Positions 6,485 through 13,876 of a DNA stretch of 13,994 nucleotides are shown piece by piece. The stretch spans positions 1-13,994 of the forward strand of contig JAIRSV010000057.1 in the NCBI GenBank assembly GCA_031255275.1, given 5' to 3'. The stretch comes from Proteiniphilum sp. (GTDB lineage: Bacteria > Bacteroidota > Bacteroidia > Bacteroidales > Dysgonomonadaceae). A program made the translations under genes and the position numbers. Under the pieces are notes generated by a model. It saw only the letters and a list, made by a program, of their open reading frames with translations, did not search any database and was not told the DNA's origin. The stretch's first letter is position 1. The number at the start of each line of letters is the position of its first letter.

Positions 6485-7162
6485 TTACAGCTTCACTCTT
6501 ACAAAGGAGTTGATATAGCAGTTTTCTCTTGCTACTTTTGTCAGGACTTCTCCGTTGTCGTTTGTCAGATAGTATTTGTCTCCTCCGATAAAGGATGCGC
6601 CTATTTTGAGTCCTACATCCAGGTGTTTTATCAGGGTATAGCTTCCTCCTATCTGTATCCCCAAACTGTAGCGTTTGTTTTCCGGCAAGTCTGTCAGTGC
6701 GGACGGACCTGAACCGTGGGTCTCTCTCATTTTCCCTTTCAGCAGGTAACCCAGTTCGGGGCCGGCCGTGAATCGGAGGGATTCGTCCGGCGAAAATTCC
6801 AGCAGCAGGGGGAGTTGCAGGTAATCCAGTTCTCTTCGCTCGAAAATCACAGTTCTTTCTTCCTGAATCTTTTTGCTGCCGTAGCCTTTCCGGATGACTC
6901 CGGGTTCGAACGCGATGCGGAAATCGTTGCTGATTCCATAGGATAAATAGAGATTGTACATGTGCGACCATACCGGATAAACTTTTGGTATTCCTAATAA
7001 CATGTCTGTTGTGTATGCATTGCCTCCGGTGTATCTGTTTTCGGTGAATGCGCCTCCCAGGCCGCCCTGGATACCGACTGTGAATTTTTGCTGTGCCTGT
7101 GCGCTTTGCACGGCGGGCAGCAGGAAGAGAAGGGTAAGCAGGGGTGTTATTTTTTTTCTCAT
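6485..7162 (-). CDS. Outer-membrane beta-barrel (porin-family) protein
   Basis: 225-aa exported protein. Residues 1-23 form a signal peptide ending AQA, followed by QQKFTVGIQGG, the typical first strand of small Bacteroidetes outer-membrane barrels (PorT/OMP_b-brl type). Alternating strands follow, such as FRIAFEPGVIRKGYG, LDYLQLPLLLEF and LRFTAGPELGYLLKGK, and the protein ends in SFVRVKL, a plausible terminal barrel strand. The open frame runs upstream to 7690, but that extension is arginine- and histidine-rich nonsense antisense to the nth frame. The true start is the ATG at 7162, which overlaps the nth stop as ATGA. Its location and fold are well supported; its ligand or role is unknown. 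Cotranscription with a DNA-repair gene looks incidental. Confidence 0.87.
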   Translation of the reverse strand: MRKKITPLLTLLFLLPAVQSAQAQQKFTVGIQGGLGGAFTENRYTGGNAYTTDMLLGIPKVYPVWSHMYNLYLSYGISNDFRIAFEPGVIRKGYGSKKIQEERTVIFERRELDYLQLPLLLEFSPDESLRFTAGPELGYLLKGKMRETHGSGPSALTDLPENKRYSLGIQIGGSYTLIKHLDVGLKIGASFIGGDKYYLTNDNGEVLTKVARENCYINSFVRVKL

Positions 7163-7815
7163 GAGGATATAACTCTTTTGATTTTTTTTTCGTAGGTTCT
7201 GCACCAGGGTCTCAGTCTGCAGATTTCGCAATGGGGTTTTCGGGCGCCGCATACGTACCGTCCGTGCAGGATGAGCCAGTGATGGGTTTTTGAGAGTAAT
7301 TCGGGGGGGATGTGTCTTACGAGTTCCCGTTCCGTTTCGAGGGGTGTTTTGGATTTGCTGGTGAGTCCGATGCGGTTGGCTACGCGAAAGACGTGTGTAT
7401 CGACGGGCATGGCGGGTTTGTTGAAGGCGACGGCGAGCATTACGTTGGCGGTCTTGCGTCCTACGCCGGGGATGGTGAGCAGTGAGTCGATGTCGGTGGG
7501 GACTTCGCCTCCGAAGTCGGTGAGGAGCTTTTTGGCCATCCCGACCAGATTCTTTGACTTGTTGTTGGGATAGGTGCAGCTTTTGATGTATTCGTAGATG
7601 GCGGCCGGGGTCGAAACGGCCATTGACTCTGGGGTGGGGAAGGCTTTGAACAGGGCGGGGGTGATAGTGTTCACCCGCTTGTCGGTGCACTGTGCGGAGA
7701 GTATTACGGCTACCAGTAACTGATAGTCGTTCTGATAGTGCAGTTCGGTTTCGGCGGGATTTTCACTCTCTATAAACCGTTTGAGTATTTCTCTGTAACG
7801 TTCCTCCCTGGTCAT
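7159..7815 (-). CDS. nth: Endonuclease III
   Basis: 218-aa bifunctional DNA glycosylase/AP lyase of base-excision repair, which removes oxidised pyrimidines and nicks abasic sites. The helix-hairpin-helix is at about 113-126 (LTIPGVGRKTANVM) with catalytic K121. The catalytic aspartate is D139 in PVDTHVFRV. The [4Fe-4S] ligands C189, C196, C199 and C205 show the exact C-x6-C-x2-C-x5-C spacing of the family. Length is close to E. coli Nth (211). The ATG at 7815 overlaps the stop of a 62-codon ORF as ATGA, and its own stop overlaps the downstream barrel gene as ATGA. It therefore sits in the middle of a tightly packed operon. Confidence 0.98.
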   Translation of the reverse strand: MTREERYREILKRFIESENPAETELHYQNDYQLLVAVILSAQCTDKRVNTITPALFKAFPTPESMAVSTPAAIYEYIKSCTYPNNKSKNLVGMAKKLLTDFGGEVPTDIDSLLTIPGVGRKTANVMLAVAFNKPAMPVDTHVFRVANRIGLTSKSKTPLETERELVRHIPPELLSKTHHWLILHGRYVCGARKPHCEICRLRPWCRTYEKKIKRVISS

Positions 7816-8000
7816 ATTTCCGTGATGTATAGGCGGGTATTATCTGGCACGGAGGTGGGGTTGCTTTTCCAAACCGTTTTTTCCGCATCCGATGATGTGG
7901 AAAAAACGGTTTTGCTGCTGTTTTTTGCGGTGTCCTCTTTTTTGTTACGCCGAATATTCATGTTTCTTCGCTTTCCTGTTTCGGTCAAAGTGGATTTCAT
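7812..8000 (-). CDS. Possible 62-aa hydrophilic small protein
   Basis: I do not recognise this product. It is very polar, with 13 Lys/Arg among 62 residues and many Ser, Thr and Asn, and has no signal peptide or membrane segment. What favours a real gene is position: its ATG overlaps the M81 gene stop as ATGA (8000-7997), and its TGA overlaps the nth start as ATGA (7815-7812). It thus fills the gap exactly, with both junctions of the kind used for translational coupling. Against it, residues 30-43 are encoded by a large palindrome and the composition is unusual. It may instead be a non-coding spacer with a chance open frame. A shorter start exists at M14. Confidence 0.4.
   Translation of the reverse strand: MKSTLTETGKRRNMNIRRNKKEDTAKNSSKTVFSTSSDAEKTVWKSNPTSVPDNTRLYITEI
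7871..7912. repeat. 42-nt near-perfect palindrome (REP-like hairpin)
   Basis: AAACCGTTTTTTCC (7871-7884) is an exact inverted copy of 7899-7912. Inward, CATC (7886-7889) pairs with GATG (7894-7897) across one G/T position, leaving a 4-nt loop. About 18 bp of stem form in all. The T6/A6 blocks lie inside the stem with T before and A after the GC core, the reverse of an intrinsic terminator. No U-tract follows the outer arms directly. It is more like a repeat palindrome, an mRNA-stabilising stem or an RNase target between M81 and nth. Confidence 0.85.
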
Positions 8001-9562
8001 CTCTTTATTTCGTCTGAGAGGGGGATGAGACGGGCGCTCAGGTCGGGATCGTCCATCTCGGGATCGAGCGGATAGATGGGACGACGGACGTGTTTGTAGG
8101 GTAACCGCAGCAGGTCTTGATCTACACCGCCCGGGGTGAGTGCCATCACCCAGTCGCCGCGCATGTCATAGAGTTCGGGGACGAGATAGCCTATCTTCAC
8201 TACCAGTATGTCGGTCTCCCGGGGATTTAATCCCAGGTCGGTGAAGTTTTTCTCGTAGTGGTAGGCTGTTCTCTTTTCGGTCACGATGGTGGAAATGTTG
8301 CCGCTTTTCACGACGGCTTTGCGGTTGTCGTCGCTTTCGTCAACTGCTGTTACTGTGCCTTGCAGGTGTATGGGGGGGGCGTAGCGGCTGTCTGTTTCGG
8401 CGCCGGCCGTGCCATTGACCTGGCTGCCTACGCCTGCGGCTATGGCTTGCTGCACCAGTTCGGGGCCGGGGATGGAGGCGTAAATCAGTGTCTTGCTTTC
8501 GGGTGACTGCAATTGGGGGTGTTTGAAGAGTTCATGCAGCGTCCAGGTGACGTCTCCGGCGCCGCCGGCTGTGGGGTTGTCTCCCATGTCGCTGATGATG
8601 AAGGGTTTTTTGTTGCTTGCCAGTGCCTGGGACAGTGCATCGTCGAGACGGGTGGTGGGTGCGACGAAGTCAAAATCTTTCCTTACGTGCCAGAAGTGTC
8701 GTGCCAGTGTTTCGGCTGCTCGGGCCACGGCTTCTTTGTCGTCTCCGTATGCCATCACCACGGCGTGGTTGCGCGGTGCGTCGGCCCAGGGGTAGGAGAG
8801 CCAGACGGAGGCGTCGATCACTTTGTCGCCGTCGAGCAGGGCGGGGATTTGTCCGGTGAGGGTTTTCCCGGGTTCGATGCGGGTGCTTGTTTGTTCGCCC
8901 GGAAGGAGGATGGGGACGGGTATCCATGCTTTGCAGGCTGGTTTTCCCTTACCGTTTTCGAGTCTGTTGAGCAGGTTGGTGACGGCTCGTTTTTTTGTCT
9001 CGATGGCGTCTTCGTGGGGCGAGAGCCGGTAGCAGGTGATCAGGTCGGTGTTCTGCGCCAGGCGGGGTGATACGCTGCCGTGCGGATCCATCGACGTAGA
9101 GATGAGTACATCGGTGCCTATCAGGTCGCGGATGCGTACCAGGAAGTCGCCTTCCGGGTCGTCGAGTCCCTGCACGCTCATCGCGCCGTGGATGTCGAAG
9201 AAGAGGCCGTCCAGCGGGAGCGTTTCCTTCAGCATATCCAGGGTTTTGGTCACCAGTGATTCGTATGCTTCGCGGGTGACGATGCCGCCGGGCATGGCGT
9301 GTCCGCGCAGTGTGGGGAGCCATTCGGCACGATTGATGATTCCCGAATCGGGACTCATGAAGGGGTAGTAGGTGAAGATGTCGTCGCCCGTGCGCGCTCT
9401 GAAGGCTTCTTCGTGCGTCACGGCCGGGGAGAACGTGCTTGATTCGATGGCTATGCCTGCTATGGCTATTCGCGGCAGTTCTTTTCTGGCGCTGCCGACT
9501 GTGCAGCCTGTGGCTGTAAGCAGCAGGGTGAGGGTAATGATCATTGTTGGAATCTTTTTCAT
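7997..9562 (-). CDS. M81-family (MlrC-like) metallopeptidase, lipoprotein
   Basis: 521 aa, close to the M81/MlrC family length of about 500. MlrC of sphingomonads cleaves linearised microcystin peptides; the substrate here is unknown. A lipoprotein signal (TLLLTATGC) puts C20 as the lipidated residue, so the enzyme is envelope-anchored. Family motifs follow: IESSTFSP at 39-46, corresponding to HETNTF and keeping E40; FFDIHGAM with D123 and H125; SMDPHGSVSPRL with D159 and H161; SPHEDAIETKKRA with H183; and DMGDNPTAGGAGDVT at about 325-339. These acids and histidines are the likely metal ligands, so it should be active. It heads an operon with the 62-codon ORF, nth and the barrel gene, behind a -7 box at 9674-9681. 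Confidence 0.93.
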   Translation of the reverse strand: MKKIPTMIITLTLLLTATGCTVGSARKELPRIAIAGIAIESSTFSPAVTHEEAFRARTGDDIFTYYPFMSPDSGIINRAEWLPTLRGHAMPGGIVTREAYESLVTKTLDMLKETLPLDGLFFDIHGAMSVQGLDDPEGDFLVRIRDLIGTDVLISTSMDPHGSVSPRLAQNTDLITCYRLSPHEDAIETKKRAVTNLLNRLENGKGKPACKAWIPVPILLPGEQTSTRIEPGKTLTGQIPALLDGDKVIDASVWLSYPWADAPRNHAVVMAYGDDKEAVARAAETLARHFWHVRKDFDFVAPTTRLDDALSQALASNKKPFIISDMGDNPTAGGAGDVTWTLHELFKHPQLQSPESKTLIYASIPGPELVQQAIAAGVGSQVNGTAGAETDSRYAPPIHLQGTVTAVDESDDNRKAVVKSGNISTIVTEKRTAYHYEKNFTDLGLNPRETDILVVKIGYLVPELYDMRGDWVMALTPGGVDQDLLRLPYKHVRRPIYPLDPEMDDPDLSARLIPLSDEIKR

Positions 9563-9625
9563 TGCAGTAATTTGGTTTGAGAATTATTGATGTGGAACTG
9601 TTATTTGTCGAATAAATTATTGAAT

Positions 9626-9640
9626 CGGTTGAAAAAACCG
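9626..9640. other. Small hairpin in the M81 gene leader
   Basis: CGGTT (9626-9630) and AACCG (9636-9640) form a 5-bp stem with a 5-nt loop, between the predicted transcription start and the M81 ATG. It is short and lacks a minus-strand U-tract at the correct side, so I do not call it a terminator. Confidence 0.3.
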
Positions 9641-9673
9641 GTAACATTTCTGCCGACTTACTTTAAATCGGGG

Positions 9674-9681
9674 CAAAAATA
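9674..9681 (-). promoter_or_regulatory. -7 box for the M81 operon
   Basis: On the minus strand this is TATTTTTG, a full match to TAnnTTTG, about 112 bp before the M81 ATG. The -33 position reads GGGG rather than TTTG, so activity may depend on an activator. The upstream side is A/T-rich. Confidence 0.5.
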
Positions 9682-10101
9682 CAAAAAATTATTATTTTCT
9701 CCCCGTTCTGCAGGAAAAGAAGTGTTGGCGGAAGAGGGGCTTTTCCGGTTAAACCGGTATGGCTGACGTGTCTGTATTTCAAATCCGAAGGTCGGTTCTT
9801 CATGTTGCCTGTGTACGGGCCGCTCCGACAGGTAAAAAGGAGTTCTCTGTGACCTGACAAAAATCAGCAGGCCGTCCCGAAATACGGCGCGGAAATACTG
9901 TACAGAGAGGCGTGATTACCGCGCAGTAATTGCCTGTTTCTGCGCAGTAATCCGGTGCAAAATCCGTGTACGAAGGCCTTAAAATTCGTTTCCCGCACGT
10001 CAAACGCAACTGCGAGGGGGTGGTGAAACCGTCTCCGAACGGCTGGCTTCCGCAACGGCATTTTTTGCCCCGATGTGCCTTATTCATTTTGAAAATTGCT
10101 C
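9682..10101. other. Divergent intergenic region without a gene
   Basis: This stretch separates the M81 operon (leftward) from the MG2/plug gene (rightward). Minus-strand ORFs at 9663-9860 and 9800-10213 have random-looking translations and are rejected. It contains a small hairpin (GCCGT 9871-9875 with ACGGC 9884-9888), an 8-bp palindrome CTGTACAG (9898-9905), and the operator-like palindrome and repeat listed next. No RNA gene is recognised. Confidence 0.6.
9915..9951. promoter_or_regulatory. Operator-like palindrome with repeated half-site
   Basis: ATTACCGCGCAGTAAT (9915-9930) is a 16-bp inverted repeat with 14 of 16 positions symmetric. Its right half, GCGCAGTAAT, recurs at 9942-9951, exactly 21 bp further on, or two helical turns. 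This same-face arrangement is typical of a dimeric regulator plus an extra half-site. It lies between the two divergent promoters. No cognate regulator is encoded in the window. Confidence 0.45.
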
Positions 10102-10109
10102 TATCTTTG
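10102..10109 (+). promoter_or_regulatory. -7 box for the MG2/plug gene
   Basis: TATCTTTG is a full match to TAnnTTTG, 98 bp before the ATG at 10208. No TTTG is found at the usual -33 spacing (a TTTG at 10088-10091 is too close), so the upstream half is weak. Confidence 0.6.
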
Positions 10110-10114
10110 CGCCG

Positions 10115-10134
10115 CCCGGGGGTTTTTACCCGGG
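10115..10134 (+). other. Hairpin at the predicted 5' end of the MG2/plug mRNA
   Basis: CCC (10115-10117) pairs with GGG (10132-10134) and GGGT (10120-10123) with ACCC (10128-10131) around a TTTT loop, with a 2-nt bulge. Transcription from the -7 box would start at or just before this stem. It could protect the 5' end of the message or serve as a regulatory leader. Confidence 0.45.
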
Positions 10135-10207
10135 TTTCATCATGCGTATCCCCGTCAGAGCGGAGGGGTGTGGGGTGGATGTTCGGACAAAATAAAATTT
10201 TCATATC

Positions 10208-12862
10208 ATGCAAAAGTTCGTTTCTTTTTTATTCTTTTTGATTATCGGGGGGGCTGTCTTTGCGCAGAACTCCGAACACGAGGAGGCGGTGATCGGCCGT
10301 TTCACGGAGCAACTGACGGCGTTTCCTCATGAGAAGCTGTATGTGCAGACGGACAAGTCTGTTTACCTGTCGGGGGAGCGTATCTGGTTCAGGAGTCACA
10401 TGGTGGAAGCTTCTTCCAACATGCCTGCTTTCCTGAGCAGGTATATATATGTTGAACTTTTCAATCCTTTTGACCGGCTGGTCGGACGCGTCAAGGTCAG
10501 ACCTGACAGTCTGGGTGTCTATGCGGGTTACCTCGACCTGGAGGAGGAGCTTCCGGAGGGGACTTATTCCCTGAGGGCGTATACCCGGTATATGAGGAAC
10601 CGGGGGAATGAGGCTTTCTTCAAAAAGACGGTGAGGGTGCTGGATCCCTATTCTCTGCAGATAGAGGCTGTCGCCGACTTTGAGGTGGAGGGAAACCGGG
10701 TGGGTGTGCACTTCAGGTTTGCGGAGTCTGCCGGCGGAAATGCGGCTGTTCCCGAGATCGTCACCGTCCGGCTTCCGGATGAAACGGCCAGAAGGCTTTC
10801 TCCCGACGGGGAGGGTCACTTCAAATGGAATTTCAGTATGTCCCGGAAACGGGGTAACCGTAACCTGCTGCTGGAAATCGTGCATAAGGGGCGAAAATAT
10901 AACCGGTATTATCCGATCCCGCATGATCCGGATGAATTTGATGTTACGTTTCATCCCGAGGGGGGGTATCTTGTTCCCGGTCAAGCCTGCCGGGTAGCGT
11001 TCAAAGCCATCAACTCTTCCGGATTGAGCGAGGAGGTTTCCGGCAGTATCTTCAATTCGGACGGCGAGGAGGTGACCGGTTTCCGTTCGACGAAGTTCGG
11101 CATGGGTTTCTTTGACTTTACGCCCGTCGCCGGCGGGGAATATTACGCGATCTGCAGGACGGAGAGCGGCGGGGAAAAGCGGATTGTTCTTCCCGTTGCC
11201 GACGCCCGGTCGAGGACGCTTTCGGTGAAATATACCGCTCAGCATCAGATGCTGGTTTCGATGCTGCGGGGCAGCGCTGCGCCGGACGATACCGTCTCCA
11301 TCCTTGTCCACGGCAAGGGGCTGGTCTATTTCTACCAGCCCTGGGACAATCCCTCGGGCGCCTATTTCTTCACGCCTGACAACTTTCCGAGCGGGATCAT
11401 AAGCATCCTTCTGCTGAACGGAAGGGATGAGGTGTTGAGTGAACGGTTGCTCTTCAACCTCAACGGCTATGACTTTGCCGCCTGCAGTGCTCAGTTTTCA
11501 GCCCCGGCGTACAGGCGCAGACAGCTCGTCAGCCTGCGCCTCAGGGTGAAGGATTCGGACGCCGTCACGCTCGGCGACAATATCGCCGTCTCCGTCACCG
11601 ACGGGAATGTGGTCCCTCGGGATACGGTGAACAGCTTGCTTTCCACACTCCTTCTGTCTTCGGAGCTGAAGGGTTTTATCGAATCTCCCGCTGCATATTT
11701 CGAGGGTTACGGCATTGCCGACAGAGATGCTCTTGATGCGCTGATGCTGACCCAGGGATGGAGACGGTATGATATTCCCGCCGTGATTCGGGGCGACATC
11801 GCACTTCCCGACCGGTATCCTCCCGAAAAATTCCAGGAAATAAGCGGGAAATCCGAAGTTTTGCTCGGCGGCCTGAAGGAGGGAGCCATCAGCCTGTATG
11901 CAATGCTGGACTCGCTGTACAGCGGGGAAACGACGACGGCGGACGATAAGGGACGGTTTATGTTCAAAGTAGAATATCCGGAGGGAACCGAAATCACGGT
12001 GCAGTCGCTGAGCCGGAAGGGAGGGAAGCATAACCTGATCAGTCTGGATCCGGAGACTTTTGCGGACGACGCTTTCTCTACCCTCCCCGTCCGCGGCGCG
12101 GGGGACGGCGCGGGGGCTGCCGCGGATCCGGACGCTTACGTGCGGATGGCCAATGAGGAGTATAGCCGGAAATACGGCATCCGCACGATTATGCTGGACG
12201 AGGTGACGGTGACGGCAACGAATCCTGAGAAATTTAAGGAGTCTAAATTCTTTTCGCCGATCCATGCCACGGGTCTGATCACGGCGGAGGATATTGAGAA
12301 GCGGAAGGCCAGCAGCCTTCGTTCGCTGCTGGTCTCTACGCCAGGCCTGATTGTGAGGAACGACAAAATAACGACTACCCGTTCAGAGCGTCCCGTGCTG
12401 TTCGTCATCGACGATATGAATTATGAGGACTTTTTTGACCGGCTCGACGCCATCGACGTGAATTCCATCGACAATCTGTTTGTACTCAGAGACAATACCG
12501 GCATGTTGGGTTACTATCCCAATACCGAGGGCGCTATCGTGATAACGACGAAGGGGGGGTTTGTGCAGAAGAACGTCAAGTCGCTGAATATAGACCGGAT
12601 AAGGCCTTTGGGTTATCAGCTTCCCGCGGAATTTTACGCACCGGTTTACGAAACGGAACAGGCGAGAGAATCGTCGCAGGTTGACCTCCGTACCACGATT
12701 TACTGGAAACCGAATGTACAGTTTTCCGGGGAGGGGGAAGCGGTGATTGAGTTCTATTCTGCCGACACGCCGACGGCTTATCGGATCGTGGGAGAAGGTG
12801 TCATGAGTTCGGGAAAAACGGTTCGGCTGGAAGAGGAGGTCACCATTGAGCGTTCTTACTGA
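10208..12862 (+). CDS. Exported MG2-like protein with TonB-receptor plug domain
   Basis: 884-aa secreted protein with a signal peptide of about 20 residues (ending FAQ). Residues about 40-145 form an MG2 (alpha-2-macroglobulin-like) beta domain, KLYVQTDKSVYLSGERIWFR to EGTYSLRAYTRYM. More beta-sandwich follows, with HPEGGYLVPGQ at about 249-259. MLTQGWRRYDIP at about 513-524 is a signature of this Bacteroidetes family. Residues about 664-785 are a TonB-receptor plug (MLDEVTVTA, ITAEDIEKRKASSLRSLL, PVLFVID, GAIVITTKGG). No 22-strand barrel follows: only about 100 residues remain, ending in a small beta region with IYWKPNV. It is therefore not itself a TonB transporter. It may sit at or near the outer membrane and bind a partner or substrate. 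It is transcribed alone, with its own promoter and a 93-nt leader. Confidence 0.87.
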   Translation: MQKFVSFLFFLIIGGAVFAQNSEHEEAVIGRFTEQLTAFPHEKLYVQTDKSVYLSGERIWFRSHMVEASSNMPAFLSRYIYVELFNPFDRLVGRVKVRPDSLGVYAGYLDLEEELPEGTYSLRAYTRYMRNRGNEAFFKKTVRVLDPYSLQIEAVADFEVEGNRVGVHFRFAESAGGNAAVPEIVTVRLPDETARRLSPDGEGHFKWNFSMSRKRGNRNLLLEIVHKGRKYNRYYPIPHDPDEFDVTFHPEGGYLVPGQACRVAFKAINSSGLSEEVSGSIFNSDGEEVTGFRSTKFGMGFFDFTPVAGGEYYAICRTESGGEKRIVLPVADARSRTLSVKYTAQHQMLVSMLRGSAAPDDTVSILVHGKGLVYFYQPWDNPSGAYFFTPDNFPSGIISILLLNGRDEVLSERLLFNLNGYDFAACSAQFSAPAYRRRQLVSLRLRVKDSDAVTLGDNIAVSVTDGNVVPRDTVNSLLSTLLLSSELKGFIESPAAYFEGYGIADRDALDALMLTQGWRRYDIPAVIRGDIALPDRYPPEKFQEISGKSEVLLGGLKEGAISLYAMLDSLYSGETTTADDKGRFMFKVEYPEGTEITVQSLSRKGGKHNLISLDPETFADDAFSTLPVRGAGDGAGAAADPDAYVRMANEEYSRKYGIRTIMLDEVTVTATNPEKFKESKFFSPIHATGLITAEDIEKRKASSLRSLLVSTPGLIVRNDKITTTRSERPVLFVIDDMNYEDFFDRLDAIDVNSIDNLFVLRDNTGMLGYYPNTEGAIVITTKGGFVQKNVKSLNIDRIRPLGYQLPAEFYAPVYETEQARESSQVDLRTTIYWKPNVQFSGEGEAVIEFYSADTPTAYRIVGEGVMSSGKTVRLEEEVTIERSY

Positions 12863-12958
12863 CTGTTCAACGGTTATTTGCCCTTCCGTGCGCTGATCGT
12901 TCAGTCTCCTTTTTCGTACCGGTACGCTTGCGGGAGCCTTTGAGGGGAAGGTGAAAAG
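12863..12958. other. Short convergent gap with a 12-bp perfect palindrome
   Basis: Between the stops of the MG2/plug gene and aguB lies CGTACCGGTACG (12915-12926), a perfect palindrome. A T5 run precedes it and no U-tract follows it on either strand, so it is not a normal intrinsic terminator. I see no clear terminator for either gene here. Confidence 0.45.
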
Positions 12959-13834
12959 TCAGTCGATCCAGCGTTTGCCCAGGCCGGCATACTCTTCGAT
13001 GCGGCGATCGCGGAAGAAGGGCCACCAGCGACGGACATGTCCGGTACGTCCCCTGTCGATCTCCACAAGACAGGCCGCCTCCCCGTCGTCGCCGGCACGG
13101 CAAAGCAGCTCCCCCTGCTGCCCGCAGACAAAGCTGTTTCCCCAGAAACGAATGCCGCCGGTGACTCCCGACGGATCGGGTTCAAAACCGGTACGGTTCA
13201 CGGCGATAAGGGGCAGGCCGTTGGCAATGGCATGTCCCCGCTGCAGGGTGATCCAGGCGTCAAGCTGTCGCTGCCGCTCCTCTTCGGGGTCGGCGGGATT
13301 CCATCCGATGGCGGTCGGATAGATCAGCAGATCAGCGCCGGCCAGCGCCATCAGACGCGCCGCCTCGGGATACCACTGATCCCAGCAGACCAGCACGCCC
13401 AGCTTTCCCAGCGAGGTTTCGACGGGATGAAATCCCAGGTCGCCCGGGGCAAAATAAAATTTCTCGTAATAACCCGGATCATCCGGAATGTGCATCTTCC
13501 GATACCTGCCGGCAACGGATCCGTCCCTCTCGATCACCGCCGCCGTATTGTGATAAAGGCCGTCGGCGCGCTTCTCGAACAGGGAGAGTATCAGGACGAC
13601 TCCCAGTTCTCCGGCCAGCCGGCCGAACGAGTCGGTAGTGGGGCCGGGGACGGTTTCCGCCTGGTCAAAGGCGGCAGTATCTTCAGTCTGACAGAAGTAG
13701 AGGCCGTTATGCAGCTCCTGCAGCACAATCAGCTCGGCACCCTCGCGGGCGAGGCGTCTGATTTTCTGCTGCAAGCGGTGTATGTTCCCATCCCTGTCAG
13801 GCGTGTTGGCCTGTTGAATGATTCCAGCTTTCAT
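12959..13834 (-). CDS. aguB: N-carbamoylputrescine amidase
   Basis: 291-aa nitrilase-superfamily enzyme, the usual length. It hydrolyses N-carbamoylputrescine to putrescine, CO2 and ammonia in the cytosol. The catalytic triad is visible: E40 in LIVLQELHNG, K113 in RYRKMHIPDD and C150 in VLVCWDQWYPEAARL. CWDQWYPEAAR distinguishes AguB-type amidases from other nitrilases. Other matching motifs are HNTAAVIERDG and GYYEKFYFAPGD. It follows the aguA 3' end by 42 bp on the same strand, so the two likely form an agmatine-to-putrescine operon. The ATG at 13834 gives the family N-terminus (MKAGIIQQ). Confidence 0.96.
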   Translation of the reverse strand: MKAGIIQQANTPDRDGNIHRLQQKIRRLAREGAELIVLQELHNGLYFCQTEDTAAFDQAETVPGPTTDSFGRLAGELGVVLILSLFEKRADGLYHNTAAVIERDGSVAGRYRKMHIPDDPGYYEKFYFAPGDLGFHPVETSLGKLGVLVCWDQWYPEAARLMALAGADLLIYPTAIGWNPADPEEERQRQLDAWITLQRGHAIANGLPLIAVNRTGFEPDPSGVTGGIRFWGNSFVCGQQGELLCRAGDDGEAACLVEIDRGRTGHVRRWWPFFRDRRIEEYAGLGKRWID

Positions 13835-13876
13835 ATTTTCAGCATAAAGAGTAAAGTAAGGATTCCGGTTCGCAGA

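Noticed and set aside
7163..7690. Long N-terminal extension of the outer-membrane barrel ORF
   Set aside because: The extension is Arg/His/Pro-rich and lies inside nth in another frame. The ATG at 7162 gives a proper signal peptide and overlaps the nth stop.
9800..10213. 137-codon minus-strand ORF in the divergent intergenic region
   Set aside because: The translation has no family features, scattered cysteines and low-order composition. It would also overlap the start of the MG2/plug gene and cover its promoter.
12915..12926. CGTACCGGTACG palindrome as a bidirectional terminator
   Set aside because: A perfect self-complementary 12-mer cannot form a stable hairpin with a loop of normal size, and no U-tract follows on either strand.
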